Origin: Stutzerimonas xanthomarina DSM 18231 | Lineage (GTDB): Bacteria > Pseudomonadota > Gammaproteobacteria > Pseudomonadales > Pseudomonadaceae | NCBI RefSeq assembly: GCF_900129835.1 | Contig: NZ_FQXA01000002.1 | Location: 620,001 to 684,000, forward strand | DNA: 64,000 bases | Direction: 5' to 3' | In this document: positions 38,146-47,133 of the stretch, one piece after another | How the letters are laid out: every line of letters begins with the position of its first letter | Numbering within the stretch: position 1 is the first letter of the stretch | Position numbers and translations under genes: made by a program | The notes under the pieces: model-generated | Database searches by the model: none | What the model was told of the DNA's origin: nothing | The model's input: only the letters and a program-made list of their open reading frames with translations

Positions 38146-39669
38146 ATGTTTCTTGGTATCGATTGCGGCACCCAGGGCACCAAAGCATTGCTACTCGACG
38201 CCTCTAGCGGGCGTGTCCTGGGCCAGGGTGCGGCGAGCCATACGCTGATAAGCGGCCCAAACGGACGCCGCGAGCAGGATACCGAGCAGTGGACCGCCGC
38301 TTTCGTCGCCGCGACTGCAGCCGCGCTGAATGCCGCCGGTGTCGATGGCAGCGGCGTGCTGGGCATCGGTGTTTCAGGGCAACAGCATGGCCTCGTGACA
38401 CTCGACGACAAAGGACAGGTGCTTCGTCCGGCCAAACTGTGGTGCGACACGGAATCCGCCGCTGAAAATCAACGGCTGCTCGATTGGTTGGGCGGCGAAC
38501 AGGGCTCGCTGCAACGCCTCGGCGTGGTCATTGCCCCTGGCTACACGGTGTCAAAACTGCTGTGGATGAAGGAGCAGCATGCTGAGCGCTTCGAGCGCAT
38601 CGCTCACATCTTGTTGCCCCATGACTACCTCAACTACTGGCTGACCGGACGCTGTGCAAGTGAGTATGGCGATGCCGCAGGGACGGGCTATTTCAACGTC
38701 CGCTCCCGCCAATGGGACAACGCCATACTGCGCTATATCGATCCCACGGGCCGGCTCGAAGCGGCGCTGCCCGAGCTGATCGAGCCTCATCAGCCGGTCG
38801 GGCGGATCCGTCCTGAACTGGCCGCCACGTTAGGGCTGAATCCCCATGCACTCGTCGCGAGCGGTGGCGGCGACAACATGATGGGCGCGATCGGCACAGG
38901 CAATATTTCCCCCGGCGCGATCACGATGAGCCTCGGGACATCCGGAACTCTCTATGCGTTTGCTAACGAAGCCCGTATCAGCCCGCAGCCCTCAGTCGCG
39001 ACCTTCTGTTCATCCAGCGGCGGCTGGCTGCCGCTGATCTGCACGATGAACCTGACCAATGCGAACGGTGCTATCCGCGATCTGCTACAGCTCGATCTCG
39101 ATCAGTTCAATGCATTGGTGGCGCAATCTCCGATCGGGGCCGAAGGCGTAACCATGCTGCCATTTCTGAATGGCGAACGCGTCCCCGCCCTGCCCCAGGC
39201 CACGGCCAGCCTGCACGGCCTGACCGCCGACAACCTGACCCGAGCCAACCTCTGCCGCGCCGTCGTCGAGGGCGTGACCTTCGGCCTACGTTACGGATTG
39301 GATTTGCTGCGTGAGAGTGGGATACGTAGCGAGCGGATACAGCTGATCGGCGGCGGTGCGAACAATCCGCTGTGGCGGCAAATCGTCGCCGACATGATGG
39401 CCACGCCCGTGGTCTGCACGTCTCATAGCGAGGCTGCGGCGCTTGGGGGTGCGATCCAGGCGGCGTGGTGTCACGCCAGAGAAAGCGATTCTCAAGCCAG
39501 CCTTATCGAGCTTTGCGACCGTTGCGTCAGTCTTGACGAAACAACCGCGGTCGACCCTGCCCCCAACGCCGTTCACGCCTATGAACAGGCCTACCGGCGC
39601 TACCGGGACCTGGTCGGCACCACCTACGGTCAACGCACGCCGCCGGATCTGACAACAGTCGCGCCGTGA
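38146..39669 (+). CDS. mtlY: Xylulokinase MtlY
   Basis: FGGY-family sugar kinase, 507 aa, expected to phosphorylate D-xylulose formed from D-arabinitol. The N-terminal phosphate motif is DCGTQGTKALLLD, with SGQQHGLV (substrate contact) and the C-terminal ATP-binding block IGGGANNPLWRQIVADMM. ACGGAGG precedes the ATG, 11 bases after mtlD. Last gene of this operon, followed by a REP pair and a terminator. The fructokinase expected here in other Pseudomonas is instead upstream of mtlR. Confidence 0.92.
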   Translation: MFLGIDCGTQGTKALLLDASSGRVLGQGAASHTLISGPNGRREQDTEQWTAAFVAATAAALNAAGVDGSGVLGIGVSGQQHGLVTLDDKGQVLRPAKLWCDTESAAENQRLLDWLGGEQGSLQRLGVVIAPGYTVSKLLWMKEQHAERFERIAHILLPHDYLNYWLTGRCASEYGDAAGTGYFNVRSRQWDNAILRYIDPTGRLEAALPELIEPHQPVGRIRPELAATLGLNPHALVASGGGDNMMGAIGTGNISPGAITMSLGTSGTLYAFANEARISPQPSVATFCSSSGGWLPLICTMNLTNANGAIRDLLQLDLDQFNALVAQSPIGAEGVTMLPFLNGERVPALPQATASLHGLTADNLTRANLCRAVVEGVTFGLRYGLDLLRESGIRSERIQLIGGGANNPLWRQIVADMMATPVVCTSHSEAAALGGAIQAAWCHARESDSQASLIELCDRCVSLDETTAVDPAPNAVHAYEQAYRRYRDLVGTTYGQRTPPDLTTVAP

Positions 39670-39795
39670 TGAACCGGCTCTGCTGTCGAGCCGGGCGTTG
39701 AGCAAGCCCAGGGCGCGGAATCACTTGTGATAAGGGCCCAGCTTGCTCTCCGTGATTGCGGCAGCACGCTCATACCTACAGGCAACGCGCCGTAT

Positions 39796-39851
39796 GTAGG
39801 GTGGGCTTCAGCCCACCAATCACCTCGCTGGTGGGCTGAAGCCCACCCTAC
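39796..39851. repeat. REP pair (REPIN-like), inverted copies
   Basis: Two 22-bp elements in opposite orientation, at 39796-39817 and 39830-39851, with 12 bases between. Each begins or ends in GTAGGGTGGGC and contains the palindrome GGTGGGCTGAAGCCCACC or its complement form. The whole can fold into one long hairpin. Confidence 0.9.
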
Positions 39852-39930
39852 GGTTACTCTGAGGCTTTAAGGGGACTGGCGCAGTCACCTTCACCAGCTC
39901 GCAGCTCATTCCCAACTGTCGGTGCATAAA

Positions 39931-39962
39931 AAAAGCAAAGCCATTTGAGTGGCTTTGCTTTT
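39931..39962. terminator. Bidirectional terminator between mtlY and the acyl-CoA dehydrogenase
   Basis: Perfect 13-bp stem AAAAGCAAAGCCA / TGGCTTTGCTTTT with a 6-base loop and A/T tracts on both sides. Confidence 0.85.
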
Positions 39963-39987
39963 ACCTTTTGCCCGGAGCTACCGCTGC

Positions 39988-41214
39988 TTAGCGGCTGCGC
40001 AGCATTTCCCGCGGGAAGTACTTGCCCAACTCATGCTTGGCGATCGACGCGCGGTGCACCTCGTCTGGGCCGTCCGCCAGGCGCAGCGTGCGCTGCATGG
40101 CCCACCAGTGGGCCAGCGGGAAGTCTTCGGAAACACCGGCACCACCGTGGATCTGAATGGCGCGGTCGATAACCTTCAGCGCAACGTTTGGCGCCACAAC
40201 CTTGATCTGCGCGATTTCACTCGCTGCAATCTTGTTGCCCACGGTATCCATCATGTACGCGGCATTAAGCGTCAGCAGCCGCGCCATGTTGATTTCGATC
40301 CGGCATTCAGCGATGTGATCGAGGTTGGCGCCCAGGCGCGCCAGCGGCTTGCCGAATGCTGTGCGGTTCACGGAGCGCTCACACATCAGCTTCAGCGCGC
40401 GCTCGGCCACACCCACGGAGCGCATGCAATGGTGAATGCGGCCTGGGCCCAAGCGGCCCTGAGCGATTTCAAAGCCACGGCCTTCACCCAGCAGAACGTT
40501 CTCATACGGGACCCGAACGTTCTCAAGCAGAACTTCGGCGTGCCCGTGCGGCGCATCGTCATAGCCAAACACGGGCAGCGGACGCAGGACTTTAAGACCC
40601 GGCGCATCCATCGGCACGAGGATCATCGAATGCTGTTGGTGGCGTGGCGCATCGGGGTTGGTGAGGCCCATGAAGATCATCACCTTGCAGCGCGGATCGC
40701 AGGCGCCGGAGGTCCACCACTTGCGACCATTGATGACCCATTCGTCACCCTCCCGCACAGCCCGGGCTTCCATGTTGGTGGCGTCGGACGAAGCCACGCC
40801 AGGTTCGGTCATGCCGAAGGCGGAACGGATCTCGCCGCGCAGCAACGGCTCCAACCACTGCTTCTTGTGCGTTTCGCTACCGTAGCGAACCAGCACTTCC
40901 ATGTTGCCGGTGTCCGGCGCCGAGCAGTTGAACGCCTCCGGGCCAAGCCCCGAGCTGCCCATGATTTCAGCCAGCGGTGCGTATTCGGTGTTGGTCAGGC
41001 CAGCGCCCAGCTCGGAATCCGGTAGAAACAGGTTCCACAGTCCCTCGGCTTTTGCCTTGGCCTTGAGCTCCTCGACGATAGCGGTCGGCTGCCAGCGGTC
41101 ACCCTCTGCGACCTGCTGGTAAAAGACCTTTTCGGCGGGATAGACGTGAGCATCCATGAACGCTTGCACGCGCTCTCTCAGCTCTTGAACCTTCGGGGAG
41201 TAGGCGAAATCCAT
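39988..41214 (-). CDS. Acyl-CoA dehydrogenase family protein
   Basis: FAD-dependent acyl-CoA dehydrogenase, 408 aa, closest in style to the ACAD10/11-like group. Visible are the N-terminal helical domain, [18 protein letters not shown] (flavin site), [18 protein letters not shown], and the C-terminal helices with [24 protein letters not shown] and [16 protein letters not shown]. The substrate cannot be read. It is divergent from a LysR-type regulator whose start is 147 bases away, so that regulator probably controls it. Confidence 0.9.
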   Translation of the reverse strand: MDFAYSPKVQELRERVQAFMDAHVYPAEKVFYQQVAEGDRWQPTAIVEELKAKAKAEGLWNLFLPDSELGAGLTNTEYAPLAEIMGSSGLGPEAFNCSAPDTGNMEVLVRYGSETHKKQWLEPLLRGEIRSAFGMTEPGVASSDATNMEARAVREGDEWVINGRKWWTSGACDPRCKVMIFMGLTNPDAPRHQQHSMILVPMDAPGLKVLRPLPVFGYDDAPHGHAEVLLENVRVPYENVLLGEGRGFEIAQGRLGPGRIHHCMRSVGVAERALKLMCERSVNRTAFGKPLARLGANLDHIAECRIEINMARLLTLNAAYMMDTVGNKIAASEIAQIKVVAPNVALKVIDRAIQIHGGAGVSEDFPLAHWWAMQRTLRLADGPDEVHRASIAKHELGKYFPREMLRSR

Positions 41215-41314
41215 GGGCGATGACCTTCTGGCAGGTAATGTTTTGTAATTTTGAATGCTAGAGGACCCCTGTTGATTTATCTAAGCTATTTTCCTCGTGT
41301 ATAAACATTCATCA

Positions 41315-41329
41315 CCGATATATGATCGG
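41315..41329. promoter_or_regulatory. Dyad in the acyl-CoA dehydrogenase/LysR divergent promoter
   Basis: CCGAT-N5-ATCGG, 33 bases before the LysR start. A possible operator of the LysR regulator; single site seen by eye only. Confidence 0.3.
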
Positions 41330-41361
41330 CGAATTCCGATACACGCCCAGAGAGCACAACA

Positions 41362-42276
41362 ATGAACCTGAACAAGGTCGATCTGAATCTATTCATTGTC
41401 TTCGACGCCATATATACCGAGGCGAACCTCACCCGCGCCGGGCAGATCGTCGGCATTACCCAGCCAGCCGTTTCCAACGCCCTGGCACGCCTGCGGGAAA
41501 CCTTCAACGATCCGCTGTTCGTGCGAACCGCACAGGGCATGGTGCCGACGCCGATGGCGCAGAACATCATCGGCCCTGTGCGCAATGCGCTGCAATTGTT
41601 GCGCGTCTCGGTGCAGGAAAGCCGCACCTTCAATCCGCTGCAGGCAAACAAGACCTTTCGCATCAGCATGACCGACCTGACCGAGGCCGTGGTGCTGCCG
41701 CCGCTGTTCCAGCGCCTGCGTCGACTGGCGCCGAACGTGAAGATCGAAAGCATGCTCGCCAAGCGCCGCGAAACGACCAAGGAATTGGCGGCCGGACGCC
41801 TGGATTTCGCCATGGACGCACCGCTGAACACCGATCCGCAGGTGCGCCACGTCAAACTGCTGGAAGATCGCTACGTCTGCGCCATGCGCCGTGGGCATCC
41901 GCTGGCCAAGGACAAGCTGAGCGTCGAGGAATACCTGTCGCTTTCGCATATCCATATTTCCAGCCGGCGCAGCGGGCTGGGCATGGTCGACCTGGCGCTC
42001 GGCAAGATGGGCCAACAGCGCAAGATCGCCTTACGCTCGCAGCACTACATGATGGCCACTCAGGTGATTCAGCAAACCGACATGGCCGTCACCGTTCCCG
42101 AGCGTTTCGCCCGTCGTCATGATTTGCATCAGGTGCCCTTGCCGGTGGATATCCCACCACTGGAGACGCACATCTACTGGCATGAGAGCACCGATCAGGA
42201 CCCGGCCAACCGCTGGATGCGTGAACAGATGATCGAAATCGCTCAGCAGGTAACGGCGGCGCAGCAGGTCGACTGA
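41362..42276 (+). CDS. LysR-family transcriptional regulator
   Basis: Regulator of 304 aa. The N-terminal winged helix-turn-helix (about 5-65) reads DLNLFIVFDAIYTEANLTRA then ITQPAVSNALARLRETFNDPLF. The C-terminal ligand-binding domain covers about 95-295. It is divergent from the acyl-CoA dehydrogenase gene and most likely regulates it; the effector is unknown. AGAGAG lies 10 bases before the ATG. Confidence 0.9.
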   Translation: MNLNKVDLNLFIVFDAIYTEANLTRAGQIVGITQPAVSNALARLRETFNDPLFVRTAQGMVPTPMAQNIIGPVRNALQLLRVSVQESRTFNPLQANKTFRISMTDLTEAVVLPPLFQRLRRLAPNVKIESMLAKRRETTKELAAGRLDFAMDAPLNTDPQVRHVKLLEDRYVCAMRRGHPLAKDKLSVEEYLSLSHIHISSRRSGLGMVDLALGKMGQQRKIALRSQHYMMATQVIQQTDMAVTVPERFARRHDLHQVPLPVDIPPLETHIYWHESTDQDPANRWMREQMIEIAQQVTAAQQVD

Positions 42277-42300
42277 TTATCCAGTGGAAAATCCGAAAAC

Positions 42301-42327
42301 AACCGGCACGTGCAAGGCGTGCCGGTT
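42301..42327. terminator. Hairpin between the LysR gene and gntR
   Basis: Perfect 10-bp stem AACCGGCACG / CGTGCCGGTT with a 7-base loop between convergent genes. An A-rich run precedes it, so it should end gntR transcripts on the minus strand. Confidence 0.65.
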
Positions 42328-42331
42328 TACC

Positions 42332-43351
42332 TCATGCGCTTTCGCGCATCACCACTTCAAACCCCACATCAATGCGCCGTTGCGGTGGCGACTCGCCGCG
42401 CATCAGGCTCAGCAGCATCTGTCCAGCCAGCTTGCCAATCTCACCACGGGTGGTGCGCACAGTGGTCAGTGCCGGGTGCATCCAGGCGGCCGCTGGCAGG
42501 TCGTTGAACCCGGCGACCGCCAGCCGTTCGGGCACAGCCAAATTCAGCTGGCGAGCACGAAATAGCGCACCCAACGCCAGGTCGTCGTTGTTGAAGAAGA
42601 TCGCATCGATCTCTGGATGCTGCGCCAGTAACCGGTCGAGCAACTCAGCGCCCAGCCCGATGGATGACACCTGCGGTGTGAGCAACTCAAGCGCAGCATC
42701 GTATCGCGAGGCGCCGCGCATGACCTGGCGATAACCTTCAGCACGTTGCAGCGTCCGTGGATCGAGCTGCGCGGCCGCAAACGCGATGTTGCGGTAGCCG
42801 CGTTCGAGTAGCTTGCGGGTCATGGCCGCGCCGGCTTCCAACTGGGAAAAACCGACGCAATACTCCTCGTCGGCATCGCTCAGCTCCATCAGCGTCACGA
42901 TCGGACTGGTGTAGCTGCCCAGCACTTCGCGCGCGGCATCGCTGCGCTCGAAGCCGGTGACCAGCAGTCCCGCCGGCTGATGCGCCAGGTAGGCGCGCAA
43001 AAGGCGCTCGTCCTCTTCGGGATGGTAATGGCTGACGCCGATCATCAGCTCGTAGCCCGCCGGCATCAGCACGCGCTGAATGGCTTCGACGGTGTCGACG
43101 AACACCGCGTTCGATAACGAGGGGATAATTACTGCGATCAGGTTCGAGCGTGCGCTCGCCAGATTCCGCGCCGCCGTATGCGGGACGTAACCCAAGGCCT
43201 TGACCGCCGCCATCACCCGCTCGCGCAGGGCGTCCGATACCCGCTCGGGTTGCGACAGCGCACGCGAGGCGGACATCAGTGAACAACCGGCACTGCGAGC
43301 CACATCGGACAACGTGGCCCGCTCAAGCGAACGGCGACGGCGAGAGCTCAT
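42332..43351 (-). CDS. gntR: LacI-family regulator of gluconate use (GntR-like)
   Basis: Repressor of 339 aa. The N-terminal LacI helix-turn-helix reads TLSDVARSAGCSLMSASRAL, and a periplasmic-binding-protein-like effector domain fills about 70-335 (NLIAVIIPSLSNAVF, DAIFFNNDDLALGALF, GFNDLPAA). I start at 43351 (MSSRRRRSLERATL); the frame reaches 43414 without homology. It is downstream of the gluconate TRAP genes on the same strand, and a TAGCGCT operator lies before the first gene of that set. The role as gluconate repressor is inferred from family and context. Confidence 0.85.
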   Translation of the reverse strand: MSSRRRRSLERATLSDVARSAGCSLMSASRALSQPERVSDALRERVMAAVKALGYVPHTAARNLASARSNLIAVIIPSLSNAVFVDTVEAIQRVLMPAGYELMIGVSHYHPEEDERLLRAYLAHQPAGLLVTGFERSDAAREVLGSYTSPIVTLMELSDADEEYCVGFSQLEAGAAMTRKLLERGYRNIAFAAAQLDPRTLQRAEGYRQVMRGASRYDAALELLTPQVSSIGLGAELLDRLLAQHPEIDAIFFNNDDLALGALFRARQLNLAVPERLAVAGFNDLPAAAWMHPALTTVRTTRGEIGKLAGQMLLSLMRGESPPQRRIDVGFEVVMRESA

Positions 43352-43417
43352 GGCGGGATCCAGCGGCGAAGGGGGCGGAGATTCTATACGGGAAGACGCC
43401 CCGAAGCAGGCCACGTA

Positions 43418-43439
43418 AGCGCTGACACGCGTCAGCGCT
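43418..43439. promoter_or_regulatory. 22-bp palindrome with two AGCGCT half-sites between dctP and gntR
   Basis: AGCGCTGAC and GTCAGCGCT flank a 4-base centre. It may be a hairpin ending the dctP message, or a GntR autoregulatory operator, since AGCGCT is also the core of the site upstream of the gluconokinase fusion. Confidence 0.45.
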
Positions 43440-43465
43440 CGGTGACATGAATGGGGCGCATCCGA

Positions 43466-44482
43466 TTACTTCGGCGCTTTCTCGATCGCTGCCTGCACTT
43501 CGTTGAACAGCGGCTCGCCAACCGTATCGATCACGGTCTGGATGGCGGGTTTGGCCTGCTCACGCATGCGCTGGATTTCCTCAGGGCTGACCTTGTTCAC
43601 TTCCATGCCGTGCTCCTTGATCTTGGCCAGGGCTTCGCGCGCTTCGGCGCGGGTGTCCTCACGCTCGGCATCACGCGCTGTCTCCGCCGCCTTTCTGATG
43701 ATTTCCTGCTCGGTTTTCGACAGGCCATCCCACCAGCGCTTGGAGGCCGTGACGATCCATGGGCTGTATACGTGGTTGGTCACGCTCAGGTACTTCTGCA
43801 CCTCGTAGAACTTGGACGAGAGGATGGTGTTATAGGGGTTTTCCTGACCGTCGACTGCCTTGGTTTCCAGTGCGGTGAACAGCTCGGAGAACGGCAGCGG
43901 CACGGCATTTGCGCCCATCTGCTTGAAGGTATCGATAAACACTGGATTCGGCATGACCCGCAGTTTGATGCCGTCGAAGTCTTCCATCTTCTCGACCGGG
44001 CGCACGTTGTTGGTCAGGTTGCGGAAGCCGTTCTCCCAATACGCCAGGCCAACGAGACCCTTTTCCTCCAGCGCGTCCATGACCTTCTGGCCGACCGGAC
44101 CATCCAGCACGTAGTCTGCCTGTTTTTCGCTTTCAAACAGGAACGGCGTGTCCCAGACCGCCATCTCTTCAGCCACGCCGACCAGGGTTGCGGTCGAGCC
44201 GACCATCATTTCCTGAGCGCCGCCCATCAGTGCGTTCTGCATCTGATCGTCGGAACCCAGGCTGGCAGAACCAAAGGTGCGAACCTTGAGCTTGCCGTCA
44301 GACGCCTTTTTTATTTCCTCGGCCAGCAACTTCGCGGCACGCCCCTGGTTGCTGTCTTCGTTGAGTCCGTAACCGAAGCGAATCATTCGCGGCCGAATGT
44401 CGTCAGCCGCCTGAGCGGTGACTGCAGTGATAGCGCTGCCAAGGGTGGTGGCGGCCAGCGCCGCGATGAGAAATCTTTTCAT
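43466..44482 (-). CDS. dctP: TRAP transporter substrate-binding protein, probably for gluconate (DctP family)
   Basis: Periplasmic binding protein, 338 aa. A signal peptide (about 1-26, ending TAQAA) precedes the DctP fold: FGYGLNEDSNQGRAAKLLAE, ENGFRNLTNNVRPVEKMEDF and the signature DGQENPYN. It is third in the minus-strand set gntK-dctQ fusion, dctM, dctP, gntR. Gluconate as substrate is inferred from the fused gluconokinase and the GntR-type regulator. An AACAACAA motif overlaps its ribosome region. Confidence 0.88.
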   Translation of the reverse strand: MKRFLIAALAATTLGSAITAVTAQAADDIRPRMIRFGYGLNEDSNQGRAAKLLAEEIKKASDGKLKVRTFGSASLGSDDQMQNALMGGAQEMMVGSTATLVGVAEEMAVWDTPFLFESEKQADYVLDGPVGQKVMDALEEKGLVGLAYWENGFRNLTNNVRPVEKMEDFDGIKLRVMPNPVFIDTFKQMGANAVPLPFSELFTALETKAVDGQENPYNTILSSKFYEVQKYLSVTNHVYSPWIVTASKRWWDGLSKTEQEIIRKAAETARDAEREDTRAEAREALAKIKEHGMEVNKVSPEEIQRMREQAKPAIQTVIDTVGEPLFNEVQAAIEKAPK

Positions 44483-44495
44483 GCTCTCTTACCTT

Positions 44496-44503
44496 TTGTT
44501 GTT
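44496..44503 (-). promoter_or_regulatory. Candidate Crc/Hfq (CA) motif before the gluconate dctP
   Basis: AACAACAA on the minus strand, followed by AAGGTAAGAGAGC and the dctP ATG 14 bases away. Confidence 0.5.
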
Positions 44504-44546
44504 GTGGATGAAGGGATGAAGGGATGAAGCTCAAGCCTCGCGTCGG

Positions 44547-45824
44547 TCATCGCAACCACGCCAATGGCACGGTGATGATTGACGGCACTGCAATCAGCAG
44601 AATGACGATGGCCAGATAGATGGCGAAGAACGGGACGACACCGCGCACCAGTGTTTCCATGCGCAGCCGCCCTATCCCGCCGACAACGTTGAGTACGGTA
44701 CCGACGGGCGGCGTGATCAGACCGATCGAGCCGATCAGCACGAACATCACGCCGAAGTACACCGGATCGATGCCGGCCTTCACCGCAATTGGCGCCAGTA
44801 CCGGCCCGAGGATCAGAATGGTCGGAGTCAGATCGAGCACCATACCGATGGCAATCATCAGCACCATGATGGCGACCATCAGCAGCTTGGGATCTTCAGC
44901 CAGTGGGCCGAGCATCGAGGCGATTTCATCCGGCAGCTGAGCCAGGGTGATCATGTAGGCGGAGACGATCGCCGCTGCGCACAGGAACATGACCGAAGCC
45001 GTGGTGCGGCTGGCGCGGGTCAGCACCTCGACGACACCGCCCCAGCTCAGTTCGCGATACAGCAGCGTCGACACCAGCAGCGCATAGACCGCCGCTACCA
45101 CAGCCGCCTCGGTCGGCGTGAACAGGCCGAAACGCAAGCCGCCGACAATAATCACCGGCAGCATCAACGCAGCCGCGCCATCGACCAGTGCCTTGCGGCG
45201 TTCGGCGCCGCTGGCCTTCGCCTGGGGGGGCTCTTTGATCTTGCGGGCGATCAGCGTCCAGGCCACAACCAGCCCGGCGCCCATGATCAGCCCCGGAACC
45301 ATGCCGGCGAGAAACAGCTGGCTGATGGAGGTGTTGGTGACAACTCCGTAGATCACGAATGGCATCGAAGGTGGAATGATCGGCGCGATGATGCCACCCG
45401 CCGCAACCAACCCGGAAGACGAGCTCAGCGGATAGCCGCGCTCCCGCATCATTGGCAGCAGTAGCGTCGCGAGTGCTGCGGTGTCGGCCAGCGCCGAGCC
45501 GGACATGCTTGCCAGCAGGACCGACGCTGCAATCGCGACGTAGCCGAGGCCACCACGCTTATGGCCGAAATAAGCCTGCGCCATGTTGATGATCCGGCGC
45601 GAGATGCCGCCGGCATTCATCAGCTCGCCGGCGAGGATGAAGAACGGCACCGCCAACAACGGAAAGCTGTCGGCACCGGCCTGAAGGTTCTGCGCCAGCA
45701 GTTGCACATCCCAGAAATCGAGATACCACATCAGCACCGCGCCAGTGAGAATCAGCGCGAAGGCGATCGGCATACCGAAGGCCATGAAGCCAAACAATGA
45801 CGATAAGAAGACGACGACAGTCAT
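44547..45824 (-). CDS. dctM: TRAP transporter large permease, probably for gluconate (DctM family)
   Basis: Large membrane subunit, 425 aa, with about twelve hydrophobic segments. DctM motifs include FFILAGELMNAGGISRRIIN, ASMSGSALADTAALATLLLPMM, GGIIAPIIPPSMPFVIYG and GLITPPVGTVLNVV. GAGG lies ahead of the ATG. It is 43 bases after the gluconokinase-DctQ fusion, which supplies its small-subunit partner. High confidence for family; substrate inferred. Confidence 0.92.
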   Translation of the reverse strand: MTVVVFLSSLFGFMAFGMPIAFALILTGAVLMWYLDFWDVQLLAQNLQAGADSFPLLAVPFFILAGELMNAGGISRRIINMAQAYFGHKRGGLGYVAIAASVLLASMSGSALADTAALATLLLPMMRERGYPLSSSSGLVAAGGIIAPIIPPSMPFVIYGVVTNTSISQLFLAGMVPGLIMGAGLVVAWTLIARKIKEPPQAKASGAERRKALVDGAAALMLPVIIVGGLRFGLFTPTEAAVVAAVYALLVSTLLYRELSWGGVVEVLTRASRTTASVMFLCAAAIVSAYMITLAQLPDEIASMLGPLAEDPKLLMVAIMVLMIAIGMVLDLTPTILILGPVLAPIAVKAGIDPVYFGVMFVLIGSIGLITPPVGTVLNVVGGIGRLRMETLVRGVVPFFAIYLAIVILLIAVPSIITVPLAWLR

Positions 45825-45851
45825 GTACGGACCTCGGGTGGGCGTATGCCC

Positions 45852-45859
45852 TTGTTGTT
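45852..45859 (-). promoter_or_regulatory. Candidate Crc/Hfq (CA) motif before the gluconate dctM
   Basis: AACAACAA on the minus strand in the 43-base gap between the fusion gene and dctM, 28 bases from the dctM ATG. Confidence 0.4.
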
Positions 45860-45867
45860 ATCAGGAA

Positions 45868-47085
45868 TCAATCGGCCGTTACGTTGGCTTCGGCGATGGG
45901 TAACGGCGGATGTCGACGCCATACATTGACCAGCTGGATCAACGCCAGAACCGCAAGCGCAACCATGCTGGCGGCGACCGGAACCATCGCCACGGCCAGC
46001 GGATAACCCACCACAGGGCTGTTGATGGTCCAGCCGAATTGCATCTGATTCCATCCGCCCATTGCGGCCAATGCACTGGCTACCGCGACCATGATCCAAC
46101 TGACCGAATCCACCAGCCGACGAAACAGACGCGGAAAGCGGTCGCGGATCATGCTGAACGCCATCAGCTCGCCTCGGCGCATGCTCGAAGCCACACCAAC
46201 GAACACCAGCCAGACGAAGGCCAGCCTCGAAAGCTCTTCTGCGCCGGTCCAACCCGTACCGAACGCATAACGCAGGACCACGCTGCTGAACACCACGATG
46301 ACCATGGAGGCCAGCAGCGCTGCCATCAGCCAATCGGTAATCCGGTCGAAGCCCTGGGCGAACTTACCGCCATAGATCGGCTGGGTGGTCAGCTCGGCGC
46401 CCGTCAGCTCGACGTGCTCGACGCCTGCCGCAGTGTCGGCCTGGGTAGCGCGCTGAACGCCGGGCTTGCCGTCGCGCTGGCCGCCGCCCTTGTTAGCGCT
46501 ATCAAGCGGCGCCGCGGAAAGGTCCTCCTTGGCGTTGATCGCCAGACCGCCATCCTGATTCATCCAGGTGACGATCTCATCCAGCACCTGCTCGCGCGGC
46601 TGGCTGGCGTCAACCACCAGTACATGTGGCTCGCCTGCCGGCGATTCGAGCGTTGCGAACTGGCTGTCCACCAGCGAAATCGGCATGAAATGACCGGCCC
46701 GCCCGCCAACGCGCTGGATCGCCGTGTCGTAATCAATGGAAAGATGCGCAAAGCACAAACCAGGCACGGCATCGCGTAGCAGCTCGCGGTAACGGCGCTT
46801 CAGGGCAGAACAGGCGAGAACGAAGCTGACGTCTTCATCGATAGCGCGCTGCATTTCAACGACGAGTTTCTGCAGCCACTCGACGCGGTCGGCATCCGAT
46901 AACGGCGTGCCGGCACGCATGCGCGCAACATTTTCTTCAGGGTGGAAATGATCGGCTTCGATGTGTCGAAAGCCCAGCGCATCGGCTACGGCATGGCTGG
47001 TTTCGGTCTTGCCCGAACCACTGACGCCCATGACCACCAATGCGCGGCGATTTGCGGGAAATTCGCTGTGGGAGTGGTAATCCAC
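45868..47085 (-). CDS. Gluconokinase fused to a TRAP small permease (GntK-DctQ)
   Basis: Single open frame of 405 aa joining two proteins. Residues about 14-177 are a GntK-type gluconokinase: P-loop GVSGSGKT at 20-27, EADHFHPEENVARMRAGTPL, ACSALKRRYRELLR and HFMPISLVDSQFATLE. Residues about 178-240 are a polar linker. Residues about 245-395 are a DctQ small TRAP permease with four hydrophobic helices (RITDWLMAALLASMVIVVF, VVLRYAFGTGWTGAEELSR). The protein would phosphorylate gluconate at the membrane next to its own importer. I start at the GTG at 47085, with GGAG seven bases upstream. No stop separates the halves; an internal start making free DctQ cannot be excluded. Confidence 0.88.
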   Translation of the reverse strand: MDYHSHSEFPANRRALVVMGVSGSGKTETSHAVADALGFRHIEADHFHPEENVARMRAGTPLSDADRVEWLQKLVVEMQRAIDEDVSFVLACSALKRRYRELLRDAVPGLCFAHLSIDYDTAIQRVGGRAGHFMPISLVDSQFATLESPAGEPHVLVVDASQPREQVLDEIVTWMNQDGGLAINAKEDLSAAPLDSANKGGGQRDGKPGVQRATQADTAAGVEHVELTGAELTTQPIYGGKFAQGFDRITDWLMAALLASMVIVVFSSVVLRYAFGTGWTGAEELSRLAFVWLVFVGVASSMRRGELMAFSMIRDRFPRLFRRLVDSVSWIMVAVASALAAMGGWNQMQFGWTINSPVVGYPLAVAMVPVAASMVALAVLALIQLVNVWRRHPPLPIAEANVTAD

Positions 47086-47133
47086 TGTCGGTCTCCGGCG
47101 GCATCGTTGTGCCACATTATGTTTGTGGACCGG

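Larger units (their letters stand above)
39670..39987. other. Intergenic region holding a REP pair and a terminator
   Basis: 318 bases between the convergent mtlY and acyl-CoA dehydrogenase genes. It holds an inverted pair of REP elements (39796-39851) and a bidirectional terminator (39931-39962). Nothing coding is seen. Confidence 0.8.

Noticed and set aside
43451-44527. 358-codon plus-strand frame opposite the gluconate dctP
   Set aside because: Shadow of a gene with signal peptide and DctP signature; no family resemblance of its own.
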